Positions 52,529-63,092 are shown, counted from the stretch's first letter. The stretch is DNA of 64,000 nt from Maribacter cobaltidurans (GCF_002269385.1 NZ_CP022957.1:4517001-4581000), one strand, 5' to 3'. The notes: generated from the sequence alone by a model not told the origin. A program made the numbers and translations.

Positions 52529-53977
52529 ATGCTCTATATAAATTTTGAACATCCTTTCGATCAATTAAGAAAATTGGCCTTAAGCTTGAATGCAGATTTC
52601 AAGGAATTCCAAGATTCTGCAATATTGACCCTTAATAATGATTTGGGCAAGGGCCATGTAACCACATACAATGTTTTGGAAGGCCTCAATGTAAGAATCT
52701 ATGATATAACCTTCAATGAGGAATTTAAGCTAACCAAAATGGAGCAGGACCCCTCCATAATCTATTTTCTGTATTGTATTAAAGGGCATTTTTTTCACAA
52801 ATTTGAAAATCAAGAAGATTACACTAAAATTTACCCCAGACAAAATGTAATATATTCAAGTGCCCCAAAATCCCCTAATATTGTCACCTTTCCGGCAAAT
52901 GTTCATTTAAGGCTAAGTGCTATTTTCGTAAAGAGTGTGACAAAACCTTCCAACTCCAAAAGAAGGACAATTTTGGAATCTGCACTGGATGATATTACTT
53001 CTTTTATTCAAAAAGATAACCCCTTTAGTTATTATGGCGAGATCAGTCCAGTGACATCCAAATATGCCAAGATATTGATTGATAATAATCGTACGGATGC
53101 CGTTGGAAAACTTTTGGTGGAGGGAGCGGTAATAAATACCCTTGCTTCACAAGTAGAGCACCATGATGCTGCCAAAGAAGAGGCCCAAATAGGGTTTCCT
53201 CTAACCAATAGCGAAATTCTGAAGATATCCGAGGTTGCTGAATATATTGCAGAAAATATAGATCAATCCCTTAATATAGACCATCTATCCAAAACTTTTG
53301 GGTTATCGCCAAAAAAACTTCAAGCCGGTTTTAGGCATCTATTTGGGGAAAGCCTAGGTAATTTCATAACACATTTACGCCTGGAAAAGGGAAAAGAACT
53401 ATTGCAGCATACGGATTTAAATATATCTGAAGTTTGTTATAAAATTGGGTTTTCCAGTAGAAGCTATTTCTCAAAGACATTTTCAGAAAGGTTTGGACTT
53501 TTGCCCAGTAAATTTAAAAACTCACTTTCCTCGGATGATTTAGTATATGAACTGACCTATAAATCTACCATGTCCGATGGTATTCAACTTTCCGATATCG
53601 AGGATATTATTGAGGAGGCAGAACCAAGAAATCAAGAACACAACATTACGGGCTGCCTTGTTTGTCAAAATAACAATTTCTTTCAATTGTTGGAAGGGCC
53701 TAAATCCAATGTGCTGTATATCTATGAAAAAATTAAAAAAGACCCAAGGCACTATGATCTGGAAATTCTTACCCGTAAAATAAATTCCAATCGCTTTTTT
53801 CCACAGTGGAGCATGGCCTTGCTTTCCGAAAAGGACGAATTGAAGGACACCTTTAAGGACAGGGCAGTAGATTTAAATTTGGATACGGAGAGTATTCTGC
53901 AAGGTGACAATTTACATATAAGTAGCACGGTCTTTTGGAGAAGGGTCCTAAATATGATAAAGGCTTCAAAAGCCTAA
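52529..53977 (+). CDS. AraC-type regulator with C-terminal BLUF blue-light sensor
   Basis: 482 residues. The N-terminal sensor part (about 1-225) has no clear family match. The AraC HTH (about 233-331) has NIDHLSKTFGLSPKKLQAGF and ISEVCYKIGFSSRSYFSKTF. A BLUF flavin domain follows (about 334-434): YELTYKST, EPRNQEHNITGCLV, FFQLLEGP and FFPQWSMALL. By my count the flavin-site residues are Y344, N368, Q386, W427 and M429. The spacings of 24, 42, 83 and 85 equal those of AppA Y21, N45, Q63, W104 and M106, so the domain should be photoactive. It is likely a light-controlled DNA-binding protein. It lies 157 bases before the uvrA start, same strand. Confidence 0.9.
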   Translation: MLYINFEHPFDQLRKLALSLNADFKEFQDSAILTLNNDLGKGHVTTYNVLEGLNVRIYDITFNEEFKLTKMEQDPSIIYFLYCIKGHFFHKFENQEDYTKIYPRQNVIYSSAPKSPNIVTFPANVHLRLSAIFVKSVTKPSNSKRRTILESALDDITSFIQKDNPFSYYGEISPVTSKYAKILIDNNRTDAVGKLLVEGAVINTLASQVEHHDAAKEEAQIGFPLTNSEILKISEVAEYIAENIDQSLNIDHLSKTFGLSPKKLQAGFRHLFGESLGNFITHLRLEKGKELLQHTDLNISEVCYKIGFSSRSYFSKTFSERFGLLPSKFKNSLSSDDLVYELTYKSTMSDGIQLSDIEDIIEEAEPRNQEHNITGCLVCQNNNFFQLLEGPKSNVLYIYEKIKKDPRHYDLEILTRKINSNRFFPQWSMALLSEKDELKDTFKDRAVDLNLDTESILQGDNLHISSTVFWRRVLNMIKASKA

Positions 53978-54089
53978 ATAGATAGCATTTGGATAAAGCT
54001 AACCCATAAGTTTGTCATTAGGGATTTTTCAATTTTACCCAATTAGGACATCGAGTCACATTAATCCAAATATAAGGGAAGGCAGGTAC

Positions 54090-54117
54090 TTGTTTCGAGA
54101 TCAAAATCGTAATTTTG
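54090..54117 (+). promoter_or_regulatory. uvrA promoter
   Basis: TAATTTTG (54110-54117) matches the TAnnTTTG -7 element, with TTG at 54090-54092 as a possible -33 element about 20 bases upstream. The uvrA ATG follows 18 bases later (54135). This supports 54135 as the true start over a longer open frame that begins at 54012. Confidence 0.6.
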
Positions 54118-54134
54118 CACCTTTGCCAAATGCT

Positions 54135-56969
54135 ATGATCAATTACGAAGAAAATATTGAGGTAAAAGGAGCGCGCGTCCATAATCTGAAAAATATAGAT
54201 GTAACTATTCCAAGGGAGAAACTTGTCGTGATAACGGGTCTTTCCGGTAGTGGTAAATCATCCTTGGCCTTTGACACGATTTATGCCGAAGGACAGCGTA
54301 GATACATAGAGACATTTTCCGCGTATGCCCGTCAGTTTTTGGGTGGATTGGAAAGACCGGATGTAGATAAAATAGATGGATTATCCCCTGTAATTGCCAT
54401 AGAACAAAAGACTACCTCAAAATCTCCTAGATCTACCGTTGGTACCATCACGGAAGTTTACGATTTCCTTAGATTGCTTTTTGCCCGTGCGGCCGATGCG
54501 CATAGCTATAATACAGGAGAAAAAATGGTAAGCTACAGTGATGAACAAATCAGGAATTTGATTATCGATACTTATAAGGATAAGAAAATTAATGTTCTGG
54601 CTCCGATTATAAAATCGAGAAAAGGACATTACAGGGAACTGTTCGAGCAAATTGCCAAGCAGGGATTCGTAAAGGTTCGGGTAGATGGTGAGATAAGGGA
54701 CATTGTCAAGGGCATGAAGGTCGATCGATACAAGACCCATGATATTGAAATAGTTATTGACAGACTAAAAGTTCAGGAAAGCGAGGAGTTGCATAAGCGA
54801 CTGGCAGAAACCATCAATACTGCCATGTATAGCGGTGATAATGTTTTGATGGTACTTGAGGAAGGTTCTGATGTTCCAAGATATTTTAGTAGAGACCTTA
54901 TGTGCCCAACCACAGGTATCTCCTACCCCACCCCGGAACCTAATACATTTTCCTTTAACTCCCCAAAGGGAATGTGCCCCAATTGTAGCGGTTTGGGCCA
55001 TGTTTATGAAGTCAATGAGGACAAAATATTCCCCAACAAAAAACTCTCCATAAAAAACGGAGGTATAGCGCCATTGGGGGATTATAAGAAATCATGGGCT
55101 TTTAAACAGATTGAGACCATCGCACAGCGATATGGATTTGAGCTCACGGACCCAATCAATAAATTACCAACAGAGGCCATTGAAATTCTCCTGAACGGGG
55201 GAAATGAAAGTTTTGAGGTAGATTCCAAATCATTGGGCGTAAAAAGAACATATAAAATTGATTACGAAGGAATTTCCAATTTTATCAAAAGCCAGTATGA
55301 CCAAGCGGAATCAACATCCATAAAGCGATGGGCCAGGGAATACATGGATAAAATAAAATGTCCCTCCTGTGAAGGAACCCGTCTCAAAAAGGAATCACTA
55401 TATTTTAAAATTGATGACAGGAATATTGCAGAATTGGCCAATATGGATATTGCCGAGTTGGCCAATTTTTTTGAAGGTCTTGAAAAGACCCTCGAAGGGA
55501 ACCAATTGAAGATTGCGGAGGAGATCATCAAGGAAATTCGCACCAGAATTCGCTTTCTTTTAGATGTAGGCCTGGATTACCTTTCCCTGAACCGTAGCTC
55601 AAAATCATTATCTGGCGGTGAGGCACAAAGAATCCGCTTAGCGACCCAGATAGGCTCTCAATTGGTAGGTGTACTTTACATTTTGGACGAACCTAGCATC
55701 GGCTTGCACCAAAGGGACAATTCCCGTCTTATTAAGTCCTTGGAGTCCTTGAGGGACATTGGTAACTCCGTTATTGTTGTGGAGCATGATAGGGACATGA
55801 TCGAGCGTGCAGACCACGTTATTGATATAGGACCAAAGGCAGGTAAGCATGGAGGGGAAATAATTTCCCAGGGAACGCCAGAAGACCTTAAAAATCATCA
55901 TACACTTACTGCGGACTACATTACCGGAGTAAAAGAAATAAAAGTTCCTAAAAAGCGGAGAACGGGAAATGGTAAAAAGATAGTTCTTTCTGGTTGCACA
56001 GGAAATAATTTAAAAAATATTAAGGTTGAATTTCCATTAGGGAAAATGATAGGGGTTACTGGAGTATCCGGAAGTGGTAAATCCACCTTAATCAACGAAA
56101 CCCTCTATCCTATCATGAACGCCCATTATTTCAATGGTGTTAAAAAACCAATGCCTTATAAAAAAATTACGGGCCTTGAGCATATAGATAAGGTAATCGA
56201 CATCAACCAATCTCCAATTGGCAGAACACCGCGCTCCAATCCGGCCACCTACACTGGGGTATTCAGTGAGATTCGGTCGTTGTTCACCAAAACTCCCGAA
56301 GCGTCCATACGAGGCTATAAACCGGGTAGATTCAGTTTTAATGTGAAAGGAGGAAGATGCGAAACTTGCCAAGGTGGAGGGTTAAGGGTAATTGAAATGA
56401 ATTTTCTGCCTGATGTCTATGTAGAATGTGAAACCTGTAATGGTAAGCGATTTAATAGGGAAACACTAGAGATACGATACAAGGGTAAATCCATTTCCGA
56501 TGTATTGGAAATGACCATCAACGAGGCAGTGGATTTTTTTGAGGCCATACCCAAAATACATAGAAAGCTAAAAACCATTCAAAATGTGGGATTGGGGTAT
56601 ATTTCCTTGGGTCAGCAATCAACAACACTTTCTGGTGGTGAAGCACAAAGAATTAAATTGGCCACTGAACTATCCAAAAGGGATACGGGAAATACCTTTT
56701 ATATTTTGGACGAACCAACAACAGGTTTGCATTTTGAGGATATAAGGGTACTTATGGAAGTATTGAACAAGCTGGTGAATAAAGGGAATACGGTTTTGGT
56801 TATTGAACATAACTTGGATGTAATAAAAATGGTAGACCACGTTATTGATATAGGATATGAAGGTGGTCGATCAGGTGGCAAGTTGATTGCTACCGGAACC
56901 CCGGAAGAAATTTGTGAGGTTGAAGACAGTTATACGGCAGAGTTTTTGAGAAAAGAATTAAAAATATAA
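54135..56969 (+). CDS. uvrA: Excinuclease ABC subunit A
   Basis: 944 residues from ATG at 54135, normal UvrA length; the reading frame is open 41 codons further upstream but that stretch holds the promoter and is not conserved in the family. Two ABC ATPase halves: Walker [13 protein letters not shown] and [13 protein letters not shown]; signatures [13 protein letters not shown] and [13 protein letters not shown]. Zinc fingers: CPNCSGLG with CPSCEGTR, and [10 protein letters not shown] with CETCNGKRF. It recognises bulky and UV lesions in nucleotide excision repair with UvrB. The LOG-family gene follows after nine bases. Confidence 0.97.
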   Translation: MINYEENIEVKGARVHNLKNIDVTIPREKLVVITGLSGSGKSSLAFDTIYAEGQRRYIETFSAYARQFLGGLERPDVDKIDGLSPVIAIEQKTTSKSPRSTVGTITEVYDFLRLLFARAADAHSYNTGEKMVSYSDEQIRNLIIDTYKDKKINVLAPIIKSRKGHYRELFEQIAKQGFVKVRVDGEIRDIVKGMKVDRYKTHDIEIVIDRLKVQESEELHKRLAETINTAMYSGDNVLMVLEEGSDVPRYFSRDLMCPTTGISYPTPEPNTFSFNSPKGMCPNCSGLGHVYEVNEDKIFPNKKLSIKNGGIAPLGDYKKSWAFKQIETIAQRYGFELTDPINKLPTEAIEILLNGGNESFEVDSKSLGVKRTYKIDYEGISNFIKSQYDQAESTSIKRWAREYMDKIKCPSCEGTRLKKESLYFKIDDRNIAELANMDIAELANFFEGLEKTLEGNQLKIAEEIIKEIRTRIRFLLDVGLDYLSLNRSSKSLSGGEAQRIRLATQIGSQLVGVLYILDEPSIGLHQRDNSRLIKSLESLRDIGNSVIVVEHDRDMIERADHVIDIGPKAGKHGGEIISQGTPEDLKNHHTLTADYITGVKEIKVPKKRRTGNGKKIVLSGCTGNNLKNIKVEFPLGKMIGVTGVSGSGKSTLINETLYPIMNAHYFNGVKKPMPYKKITGLEHIDKVIDINQSPIGRTPRSNPATYTGVFSEIRSLFTKTPEASIRGYKPGRFSFNVKGGRCETCQGGGLRVIEMNFLPDVYVECETCNGKRFNRETLEIRYKGKSISDVLEMTINEAVDFFEAIPKIHRKLKTIQNVGLGYISLGQQSTTLSGGEAQRIKLATELSKRDTGNTFYILDEPTTGLHFEDIRVLMEVLNKLVNKGNTVLVIEHNLDVIKMVDHVIDIGYEGGRSGGKLIATGTPEEICEVEDSYTAEFLRKELKI

Positions 56970-56978
56970 AGGATACAA

Positions 56979-57665
56979 ATGAGAAACGAAAAACACCACA
57001 AAGGGTGGAACGAAATTAAGACAAACGATTCTTGGGCCCTTTTTAAAATCATGGGCGAATTTGTGAACGGATTCGAAAAAATGAGCAAAATAGGCCCATG
57101 TGTTTCCATTTTTGGTTCTGCAAGGACCAAGGAAGGCAATAAATACTATGAGCTTGCCGTAAATGTCTCCAAAAAAATAGCGGAAGCTGGTTATGGCGTA
57201 ATTACCGGAGGTGGGCCAGGTATTATGGAAGCTGGTAACAGAGGCGCAAATTTGGCAGGGGGCACTTCTGTGGGCCTCAATATAGAACTTCCTTTTGAGC
57301 AGCATGACAATCCTTATATCGATGAGGACAAAAGCTTGGATTTTGACTATTTCTTTGTAAGAAAAGTCATGTTTGTGAAGTATTCCCAGGGGTTTGTAGT
57401 CATGCCGGGTGGATTCGGAACCTTGGATGAATTGTTTGAAGCTATCACACTGATACAAACCAATAAAATTGGTAAATTCCCTATCATCCTTGTAGGTAGC
57501 GACTTTTGGAACGGTTTATTTGATTGGGTTAAAAACACAATGCTATCCTTTGGCAACATTAGCTCAGAAGATTTAGATCTGATTAAAATAGTGGATACCG
57601 AAAATGAGGTAGTGGAAATAATAGATGCATTCTATAAAGGCCATACCTTAAGTCCTAATTTTTAA
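56979..57665 (+). CDS. LOG-family nucleotide phosphoribohydrolase
   Basis: 228 residues, Rossmann fold. The signature is clear: VITGGGPGIMEAGNRGANLA and MPGGFGTLDELFEAITLIQ, the PGGxGTxxE motif of LOG proteins. Such enzymes release adenine-type bases from nucleoside 5'-monophosphates; in plants and some bacteria they activate cytokinins, and many bacterial members have no settled substrate. Old annotations call them lysine decarboxylase, which is wrong. Cytosolic; nine bases after uvrA and nine bases before the next gene, so it forms an apparent operon. Confidence 0.9.
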   Translation: MRNEKHHKGWNEIKTNDSWALFKIMGEFVNGFEKMSKIGPCVSIFGSARTKEGNKYYELAVNVSKKIAEAGYGVITGGGPGIMEAGNRGANLAGGTSVGLNIELPFEQHDNPYIDEDKSLDFDYFFVRKVMFVKYSQGFVVMPGGFGTLDELFEAITLIQTNKIGKFPIILVGSDFWNGLFDWVKNTMLSFGNISSEDLDLIKIVDTENEVVEIIDAFYKGHTLSPNF

Positions 57666-57673
57666 AATTCAAA

Positions 57674-60523
57674 TTGAAAGGTCACTTGCAGTTTAAGAAG
57701 TCACTCCTTGCCTTACTATATTTGTTGGTGAGCTGGGGAGGATTGGCCCAATACGAAACCAATCTTACTGTAAGACTAAATGATTTTACCAAGGAATTGG
57801 ACATAAAGCAAGAGTTCAATTACTACAACGACTCCAACTATAACCTTGGGATTATCTATTTTAACGATTGGGCGCATGCCTATTCGAATAAAAACACGGG
57901 GCTGGCCAAAAGATTCGCCCAAGAATTCAAGAAAAGCCTTCATTTGGCAAAAAAAAATGAGCGAGGTTACACGACCATAATAAGTGCAGTCGATGGACAG
58001 TATGAAGGTTTGGAATGGGAACGTACACAGGATGATGACATCATAAAATTTCGGTTGAACAAGCCTCTATTACCAAGAAAAACGGTCAAGCTTATTATTA
58101 CTTACAAGGTCAAGCTTCCACCAAATAAATACACGGACTACGGTTACGACAACAAGGGCAATTATTACCTAAAGGATTGGTATCTTACTCCGGCCGTCTA
58201 CGATGGAAAGTGGCATCTCTATTCAAATAAGAATTTAGAAGATCTCTATACCAATATCACTAAAACTTCGATTGACTTCACCTACCCCAAAGGCCTATTT
58301 TTAAGTTCCAACTTTAAGGAAAATAAAAAAACGGAAACGAGTAGCAGCCAGCAAGTGGAGTTAATTGCTGAGAATCAAAAAAGTGCTGAAATAATCTTAA
58401 GTGTTCAAAATCTTTTTACCACACATATTACTCCACATATGAAGGTGGTGACTGATATTTCTGCACCAAGATATGACCCTATTGCCCAAGGAATTTCAAT
58501 TAACAGAATTACCGATTATATCGAAAGGAATTTAGGTGAGTATCCGCACGACAAATTATTGGTCAGTGAAATGGACTACAATAAAAATCCGCTGTACGGT
58601 ATAAATCAATTGCCTTCATTCATTCGCCCTTATGAACAACAGTTTCAATTTGAAATGAAATTCTTGAAAACGGCCTTAAACAGTATCCTTAGGGAAACCA
58701 TGTTTTTGGACCCTAGAAAAGAACAATGGCTGAACAGTGCTATTGCCAATTACCTTATGATAGGCTATGTTGAGGAGTTTTATCCCAATCAAAAATTGTT
58801 GGGAAATTTATCACGTATTTGGGGGTTAAGAAGTTTTAATCTGGCAAAAATGGGTTTTAATGAACAGTATCCTTTTTTGTACAATTTAACCGCTAGGAAA
58901 AATTTAGATCAGGCACTTACCACACCAAACGATTCCTTGATAAAATTTAACCAAAAAATCGCCAATAAGTACAAGGCTGGTCTAGGTTTGGCCTATTTAG
59001 CCGATTATATTGGAAAGGAAAAGGTGGATGAGAGTATTAAGACTTTTTTCAAATATTACCAGCTAAACAAAGTTAAGGTTCTGGATTTTGAGTCCATTCT
59101 TAAACGTTCCACGGAAAAGGACATAAATTGGTTTTTCAGTGAATATGTATCAACGGATCGTAAGATAGACTTTAAGATAAAAAAAGTGGATAAAACCGAA
59201 GATTCCCTAAAGGTTACCATAAAAAATAAGGAAGGAACCAATGTACCCATAAGTATGTTCGGACTTAAAAATGATTCCTTGGTTTCAAAATATTGGTTTA
59301 AGGATATTAAAACCTTGGAAACATTTACGGTGCCCAACAATCAAGAAGATCGATTGGTCCTAAATTATGATCAAATCATACCGGAATTCAACCAAAGGGA
59401 TAACTGGAAGTCCCTTAAAGGCTTCTTGTCCAGTAACAAAAAATTGAAGTTCTCATTTTTCAAGGATTCCGAAAACCCCTATTATAATCAGGTTTTCTAT
59501 GTGCCGGTTTTAAATTTTAATATATACGACGGATGGGTTCCCGGAATGAGACTTTATAACAAAACTTTGTTGGAGCGCCCCTTCGTTTATGACTTTGCCC
59601 CCTCCTATTCCTTCAGGGAAAAAGCATTCGTTGGCTATGGAAAATTTACCTACCGTAAATATTTGAGCAAAAGTGGTCTTTACGTGGCCAATTATTCACT
59701 AGGAGGCTCAACATCCCACTTTAATGTAAATTCCAGATATTCATCAATTACCCCTGCTTTAAGCTTTGGATGGCGCCCGGAGAACTTAATTTCCAACAAA
59801 AGGCAGGTATTGTCTTTTAGGTTTGTAAATATTTTAAGGGATTTTGATGAAAGCCTTAGTGATTTGGCCAACGATCCGGAAAATCCCGACTATAGTGTAT
59901 TCAATGCAAGATATCTCAACAGGGACAATAATATTCTAGATTATAAATCGTGGTTTTTGGACTTTCAATTGGCTGGAAAATTCAGTAAACTTTCTTTTGA
60001 ATACGAATACAGAAAATTGTTCGAAAATAATAGGCAGTTTAATTTTAGATTCTTTGCCGGTAAATTTTTGAGTAATAATACCGATTCCAATTTTTTTAGT
60101 TTTGCGCTGGACCGTCCAACTGACTATCTGTTTGACTATGGTTATTTGGGTCGTTCAGAAGATAGTGGCATATATAGCCAGCAAATTATTATAGCAGAAG
60201 GAGGGTTCAAATCCTTTTTGGATGAACGCTACAGATTTTCTGATAATTGGATGGCCACCGTTAACACAAGCTTCAACCTTTGGAAGTGGATAGAATTGTA
60301 TGGCGATGCCGGTTTGGTGAAAAATAACGGGTTTAAAGAAAAATTTGTTTACGACTCTGGCGTACGGCTAAATTTAGTTACCGATTATTTTGAACTTTAT
60401 TTCCCATTGTATTCCAATAATGGGTGGGAAATTTCACAACCGGATTATGGGGAAAAGATACGTTTCATCATTACGGTAAGTCCAAAAACACTGACTGGGT
60501 TGTTTACGAGAAAATGGTTTTGA
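57674..60523 (+). CDS. Peptidase M1-like protein lacking the catalytic motif, with barrel-like C-terminus
   Basis: 949 residues; start TTG at 57674, since no ATG lies close. Signal peptide LLALLYLLVSWGGLAQ. The N-terminal part (about 20-510) has the layout of an M1 aminopeptidase beta domain and catalytic region, but where HExxH and its downstream Glu should be there is LRETMFLDPRKEQWLNSAIA, with WLNSA in place of WLNEG. The zinc ligands are therefore lost. The C-terminal part (about 600-949) is rich in alternating strands with aromatic ends, ending KTLTGLFTRKWF, like an outer-membrane barrel (inference). Bacteroidota have such long proteins near housekeeping genes; role unknown. Confidence 0.7.
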   Translation: MKGHLQFKKSLLALLYLLVSWGGLAQYETNLTVRLNDFTKELDIKQEFNYYNDSNYNLGIIYFNDWAHAYSNKNTGLAKRFAQEFKKSLHLAKKNERGYTTIISAVDGQYEGLEWERTQDDDIIKFRLNKPLLPRKTVKLIITYKVKLPPNKYTDYGYDNKGNYYLKDWYLTPAVYDGKWHLYSNKNLEDLYTNITKTSIDFTYPKGLFLSSNFKENKKTETSSSQQVELIAENQKSAEIILSVQNLFTTHITPHMKVVTDISAPRYDPIAQGISINRITDYIERNLGEYPHDKLLVSEMDYNKNPLYGINQLPSFIRPYEQQFQFEMKFLKTALNSILRETMFLDPRKEQWLNSAIANYLMIGYVEEFYPNQKLLGNLSRIWGLRSFNLAKMGFNEQYPFLYNLTARKNLDQALTTPNDSLIKFNQKIANKYKAGLGLAYLADYIGKEKVDESIKTFFKYYQLNKVKVLDFESILKRSTEKDINWFFSEYVSTDRKIDFKIKKVDKTEDSLKVTIKNKEGTNVPISMFGLKNDSLVSKYWFKDIKTLETFTVPNNQEDRLVLNYDQIIPEFNQRDNWKSLKGFLSSNKKLKFSFFKDSENPYYNQVFYVPVLNFNIYDGWVPGMRLYNKTLLERPFVYDFAPSYSFREKAFVGYGKFTYRKYLSKSGLYVANYSLGGSTSHFNVNSRYSSITPALSFGWRPENLISNKRQVLSFRFVNILRDFDESLSDLANDPENPDYSVFNARYLNRDNNILDYKSWFLDFQLAGKFSKLSFEYEYRKLFENNRQFNFRFFAGKFLSNNTDSNFFSFALDRPTDYLFDYGYLGRSEDSGIYSQQIIIAEGGFKSFLDERYRFSDNWMATVNTSFNLWKWIELYGDAGLVKNNGFKEKFVYDSGVRLNLVTDYFELYFPLYSNNGWEISQPDYGEKIRFIITVSPKTLTGLFTRKWF

Positions 60524-60558
60524 TTTAAATTTTTTCAATTTACACTCCAATAAGGCCA

Positions 60559-60585
60559 ATTATTCTGTGAATTTCACAAAATAAT
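60559..60585. repeat. Inverted repeat upstream of E1 gene
   Basis: ATTATTCTGTGAA-t-TTCACAAAATAAT, a 13-base arm with one mismatch and a single central base. It lies between two genes read in the same direction, 68 bases before the E1 -7 element. There is no U-run, so it is more like an operator than a terminator. Confidence 0.5.
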
Positions 60586-60629
60586 AGATTTTAAATAACA
60601 TTTTCGCAACAGATAAAGCATGGACCGGA

Positions 60630-60660
60630 TTGCTAAAACGATTTCTATTCGGTACTTTTG
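60630..60660 (+). promoter_or_regulatory. Promoter of the E1 dehydrogenase gene
   Basis: TACTTTTG (60653-60660) matches the -7 element and TTG at 60630-60632 the -33 element, 23 bases apart. The ATG follows at 60678, giving a leader of about 13 bases. Confidence 0.6.
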
Positions 60661-60677
60661 TGAAAATTTGAAAAAAC

Positions 60678-63092
60678 ATGAAAGTTTCTTCCAAGACTAG
60701 CAATGATATATCATTTGAGGATTTTAAAGAACAAATACTTAGTGACTATAAAATTGCATTTTTAAGTAGAACCTGTAGTCTGCTTGGAAGAAAAGAGGTG
60801 CTTACCGGTAAGGCCAAGTTTGGAATTTTTGGTGACGGAAAGGAACTACCTCAATTGGCCATGGCCAAATCCTTTCAAAACGGTGATTTTAGAAGTGGAT
60901 ATTACAGGGACCAGACCTTTATGATGGCCATAGGCCATTTAAAACCTAAAGACTTTTTCCACGGCCTGTATGCCACCACGAATATAGAAAAGGAGCCCAT
61001 GAGCGCTGGTAGGCAAATGGGCGGACATTTTGTGACCTATAGTCTAAATGAGGACGGTAGCTGGAAGAATTTGACCGAACAAAAAAACAGTAGTTCCGAT
61101 ATTTCATGTACTGCGGGTCAAATGCCACGATTATTGGGCTTGGCACAGGCTTCAAAGGTGTATCGGGAATTAAAGGATTTGGATAGTTCCAAATTTTCAG
61201 ACAACGGAAACGAAGTCGCTTGGGGAACAATTGGAAACGCAAGTACCAGCGAGGGAATGTTCTGGGAAACCATTAATGCTGCGGGAGTCCTTCAGGTTCC
61301 CATGGTTTTAAGTATTTGGGATGATGAATACGGAATTTCGGTTCCTGCAAAATACCATACCACCAAAGAAGATATTTCAAAAGTCCTATCGGGTTTTCAA
61401 AGGGATGAAAACAACCCGGGAATTGAAATTCTCAAAGTAAAGGGATGGGATTACACGGCACTTATGCATACCTATGAAAATGCCGCCGATATTGCCAGAC
61501 AAGAACATGTACCCGTAGTAATCCACGTTACCGAACTGACCCAGCCACAAGGACATTCTACCTCTGGCTCTCACGAACGCTATAAAGATGATGAACGCTT
61601 GGCATGGGAAAGGGATAATGATTGCAATAAAAGGTTCAGGGAGTGGATATTGGAATCCGGGATTGCCAGGGAAGAAGAGCTGGCCAATATTGAAAAGCAA
61701 ATAAAGAGAACTGTAAGGGAAGCCAAAAAGGAAGCCTGGACGGAATACCTTGAGGAACACCTCTCGCTGAAAAAAACTTTAGTACAACTCATCAATGAAG
61801 CGGCAAACGTTAGTTCAAATAAAAATTTCCTGGCAAAGATTAAAAACGACCTGATTGCAACCGATGAGCCCGTAAAAAAGGATTTGGCTGTGGCAGCTCG
61901 CAAGGCATTACGTTACCTTGTGGGGGAAAGTTCGAAGGAACGGGAGGATTTGGCGAATTGGTTGAATAAATTTCTTTCTGAATCCCAACCAAAGTTTAGT
62001 TCCCACCTGTATAGTGAGAATGACAATCGGGCTACCAAAATAAAGGCCATCCCACCAAAATATGATTCTGAAAAAACTGAAAAAGTAGATGGGCGCGTAC
62101 TTCTACGGGACAATTTCGATAAACTATTTGAACGATATCCCAATGCCCTCGTTTTTGGGGAAGATACTGGTGCCATCGGCGATGTAAACCAAGGTTTGGA
62201 GGGTTTACAAGCAAAATATGGCAACACCAGAATTGCGGATACCGGAATACGGGAAACCACCATTGTAGGCCAAGGAATTGGCATGGCGTTAAGAGGGTTA
62301 CGACCTATCGCGGAAATTCAATATCTAGATTACATATTCTATACCTTGGCCACCCTTACAGATGACTTGGCCAGTCTTCTTTACCGAACGTACGGCAAAC
62401 AAAAGGCACCATTGATTATAAGGACCCGTGGACATCGTTTAGAAGGAATATGGCACTCCGGCTCAGAAATGGGCGGACTTATTCATGTTCTTAGGGGAAT
62501 CTATATCTTGGCTCCAAGAAATATGACCCAGGCGGCAGGTTTTTATAATACCCTAATGAAAAGTGATGAACCTGCCTTGATTATTGAAAGTTTAAATGGG
62601 TATCGCTTAAAGGAAGATAAACCAAACAACCTTGGGGAATTCTGTACGCCCATTGGTGTCGTGGAAAAAGTAAAGGAGGGAACGGATATCACCTTAGTGT
62701 CCTACGGATCTACACTGCGCATTGTGGAACAGGCCGCAAAAGAGCTGTTGGAAGTAGGTATTGATGCCGAAGTTATCGATGCCCAGACCTTGCTACCTTT
62801 TGATATACACGGCGATACCGTAAAAAGCCTTCAAAAGACAAATCGCCTTTTGGTAATCGATGAAGATGTGCCGGGAGGATGTTCGGCGTATTTGCTTACA
62901 GAAATCATTGAAAAGCAGGGTGGGTATAAATATTTGGATAGTGCCCCACAAACCCTTACCGCACAAGCACATAGACCTGCGTATGGCACAGATGGGGATT
63001 ATTTCTCAAAACCCAATGTTGAGGATGTTTTCGAAAAGGCATATGCAATTATGAATGAGGCTAATCCTTCGGACTATCCTCGCCTTAGATAG
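60678..63092 (+). CDS. 2-oxoacid dehydrogenase E1, fused alpha and beta subunits
   Basis: 804 residues. Residues 1-420 are the E1-alpha part (GQMPRLLGLAQASKVY; GTIGNASTSEGMFWETIN, the thiamine diphosphate region; VLSIWDDEYGISVPAKYHTT). Residues 460-804 are E1-beta (LVFGEDTGAIGDVNQGLEGL, IAEIQYLDYIFYTLATLTDD, VIDEDVPGGCSAYLLTE). Elsewhere these are two genes; the single-chain form is usual in Bacteroidota. It decarboxylates 2-oxoacids, probably branched-chain ones (2-oxoisovalerate type), as part of a large cytosolic complex; E2 and E3 genes are not in this window. Read rightward with its own promoter. Confidence 0.92.
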   Translation: MKVSSKTSNDISFEDFKEQILSDYKIAFLSRTCSLLGRKEVLTGKAKFGIFGDGKELPQLAMAKSFQNGDFRSGYYRDQTFMMAIGHLKPKDFFHGLYATTNIEKEPMSAGRQMGGHFVTYSLNEDGSWKNLTEQKNSSSDISCTAGQMPRLLGLAQASKVYRELKDLDSSKFSDNGNEVAWGTIGNASTSEGMFWETINAAGVLQVPMVLSIWDDEYGISVPAKYHTTKEDISKVLSGFQRDENNPGIEILKVKGWDYTALMHTYENAADIARQEHVPVVIHVTELTQPQGHSTSGSHERYKDDERLAWERDNDCNKRFREWILESGIAREEELANIEKQIKRTVREAKKEAWTEYLEEHLSLKKTLVQLINEAANVSSNKNFLAKIKNDLIATDEPVKKDLAVAARKALRYLVGESSKEREDLANWLNKFLSESQPKFSSHLYSENDNRATKIKAIPPKYDSEKTEKVDGRVLLRDNFDKLFERYPNALVFGEDTGAIGDVNQGLEGLQAKYGNTRIADTGIRETTIVGQGIGMALRGLRPIAEIQYLDYIFYTLATLTDDLASLLYRTYGKQKAPLIIRTRGHRLEGIWHSGSEMGGLIHVLRGIYILAPRNMTQAAGFYNTLMKSDEPALIIESLNGYRLKEDKPNNLGEFCTPIGVVEKVKEGTDITLVSYGSTLRIVEQAAKELLEVGIDAEVIDAQTLLPFDIHGDTVKSLQKTNRLLVIDEDVPGGCSAYLLTEIIEKQGGYKYLDSAPQTLTAQAHRPAYGTDGDYFSKPNVEDVFEKAYAIMNEANPSDYPRLR

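Noticed and set aside
54012..54134. N-terminal extension of UvrA (41 codons)
   Set aside because: It contains the likely uvrA promoter, is not part of the conserved UvrA N-terminus, and ATG at 54135 gives the normal length.
60566..60578. TGTGAATTTCACA considered as a CRP site
   Set aside because: The half sites are separated by three bases rather than six, so the spacing does not fit a CRP-type operator.
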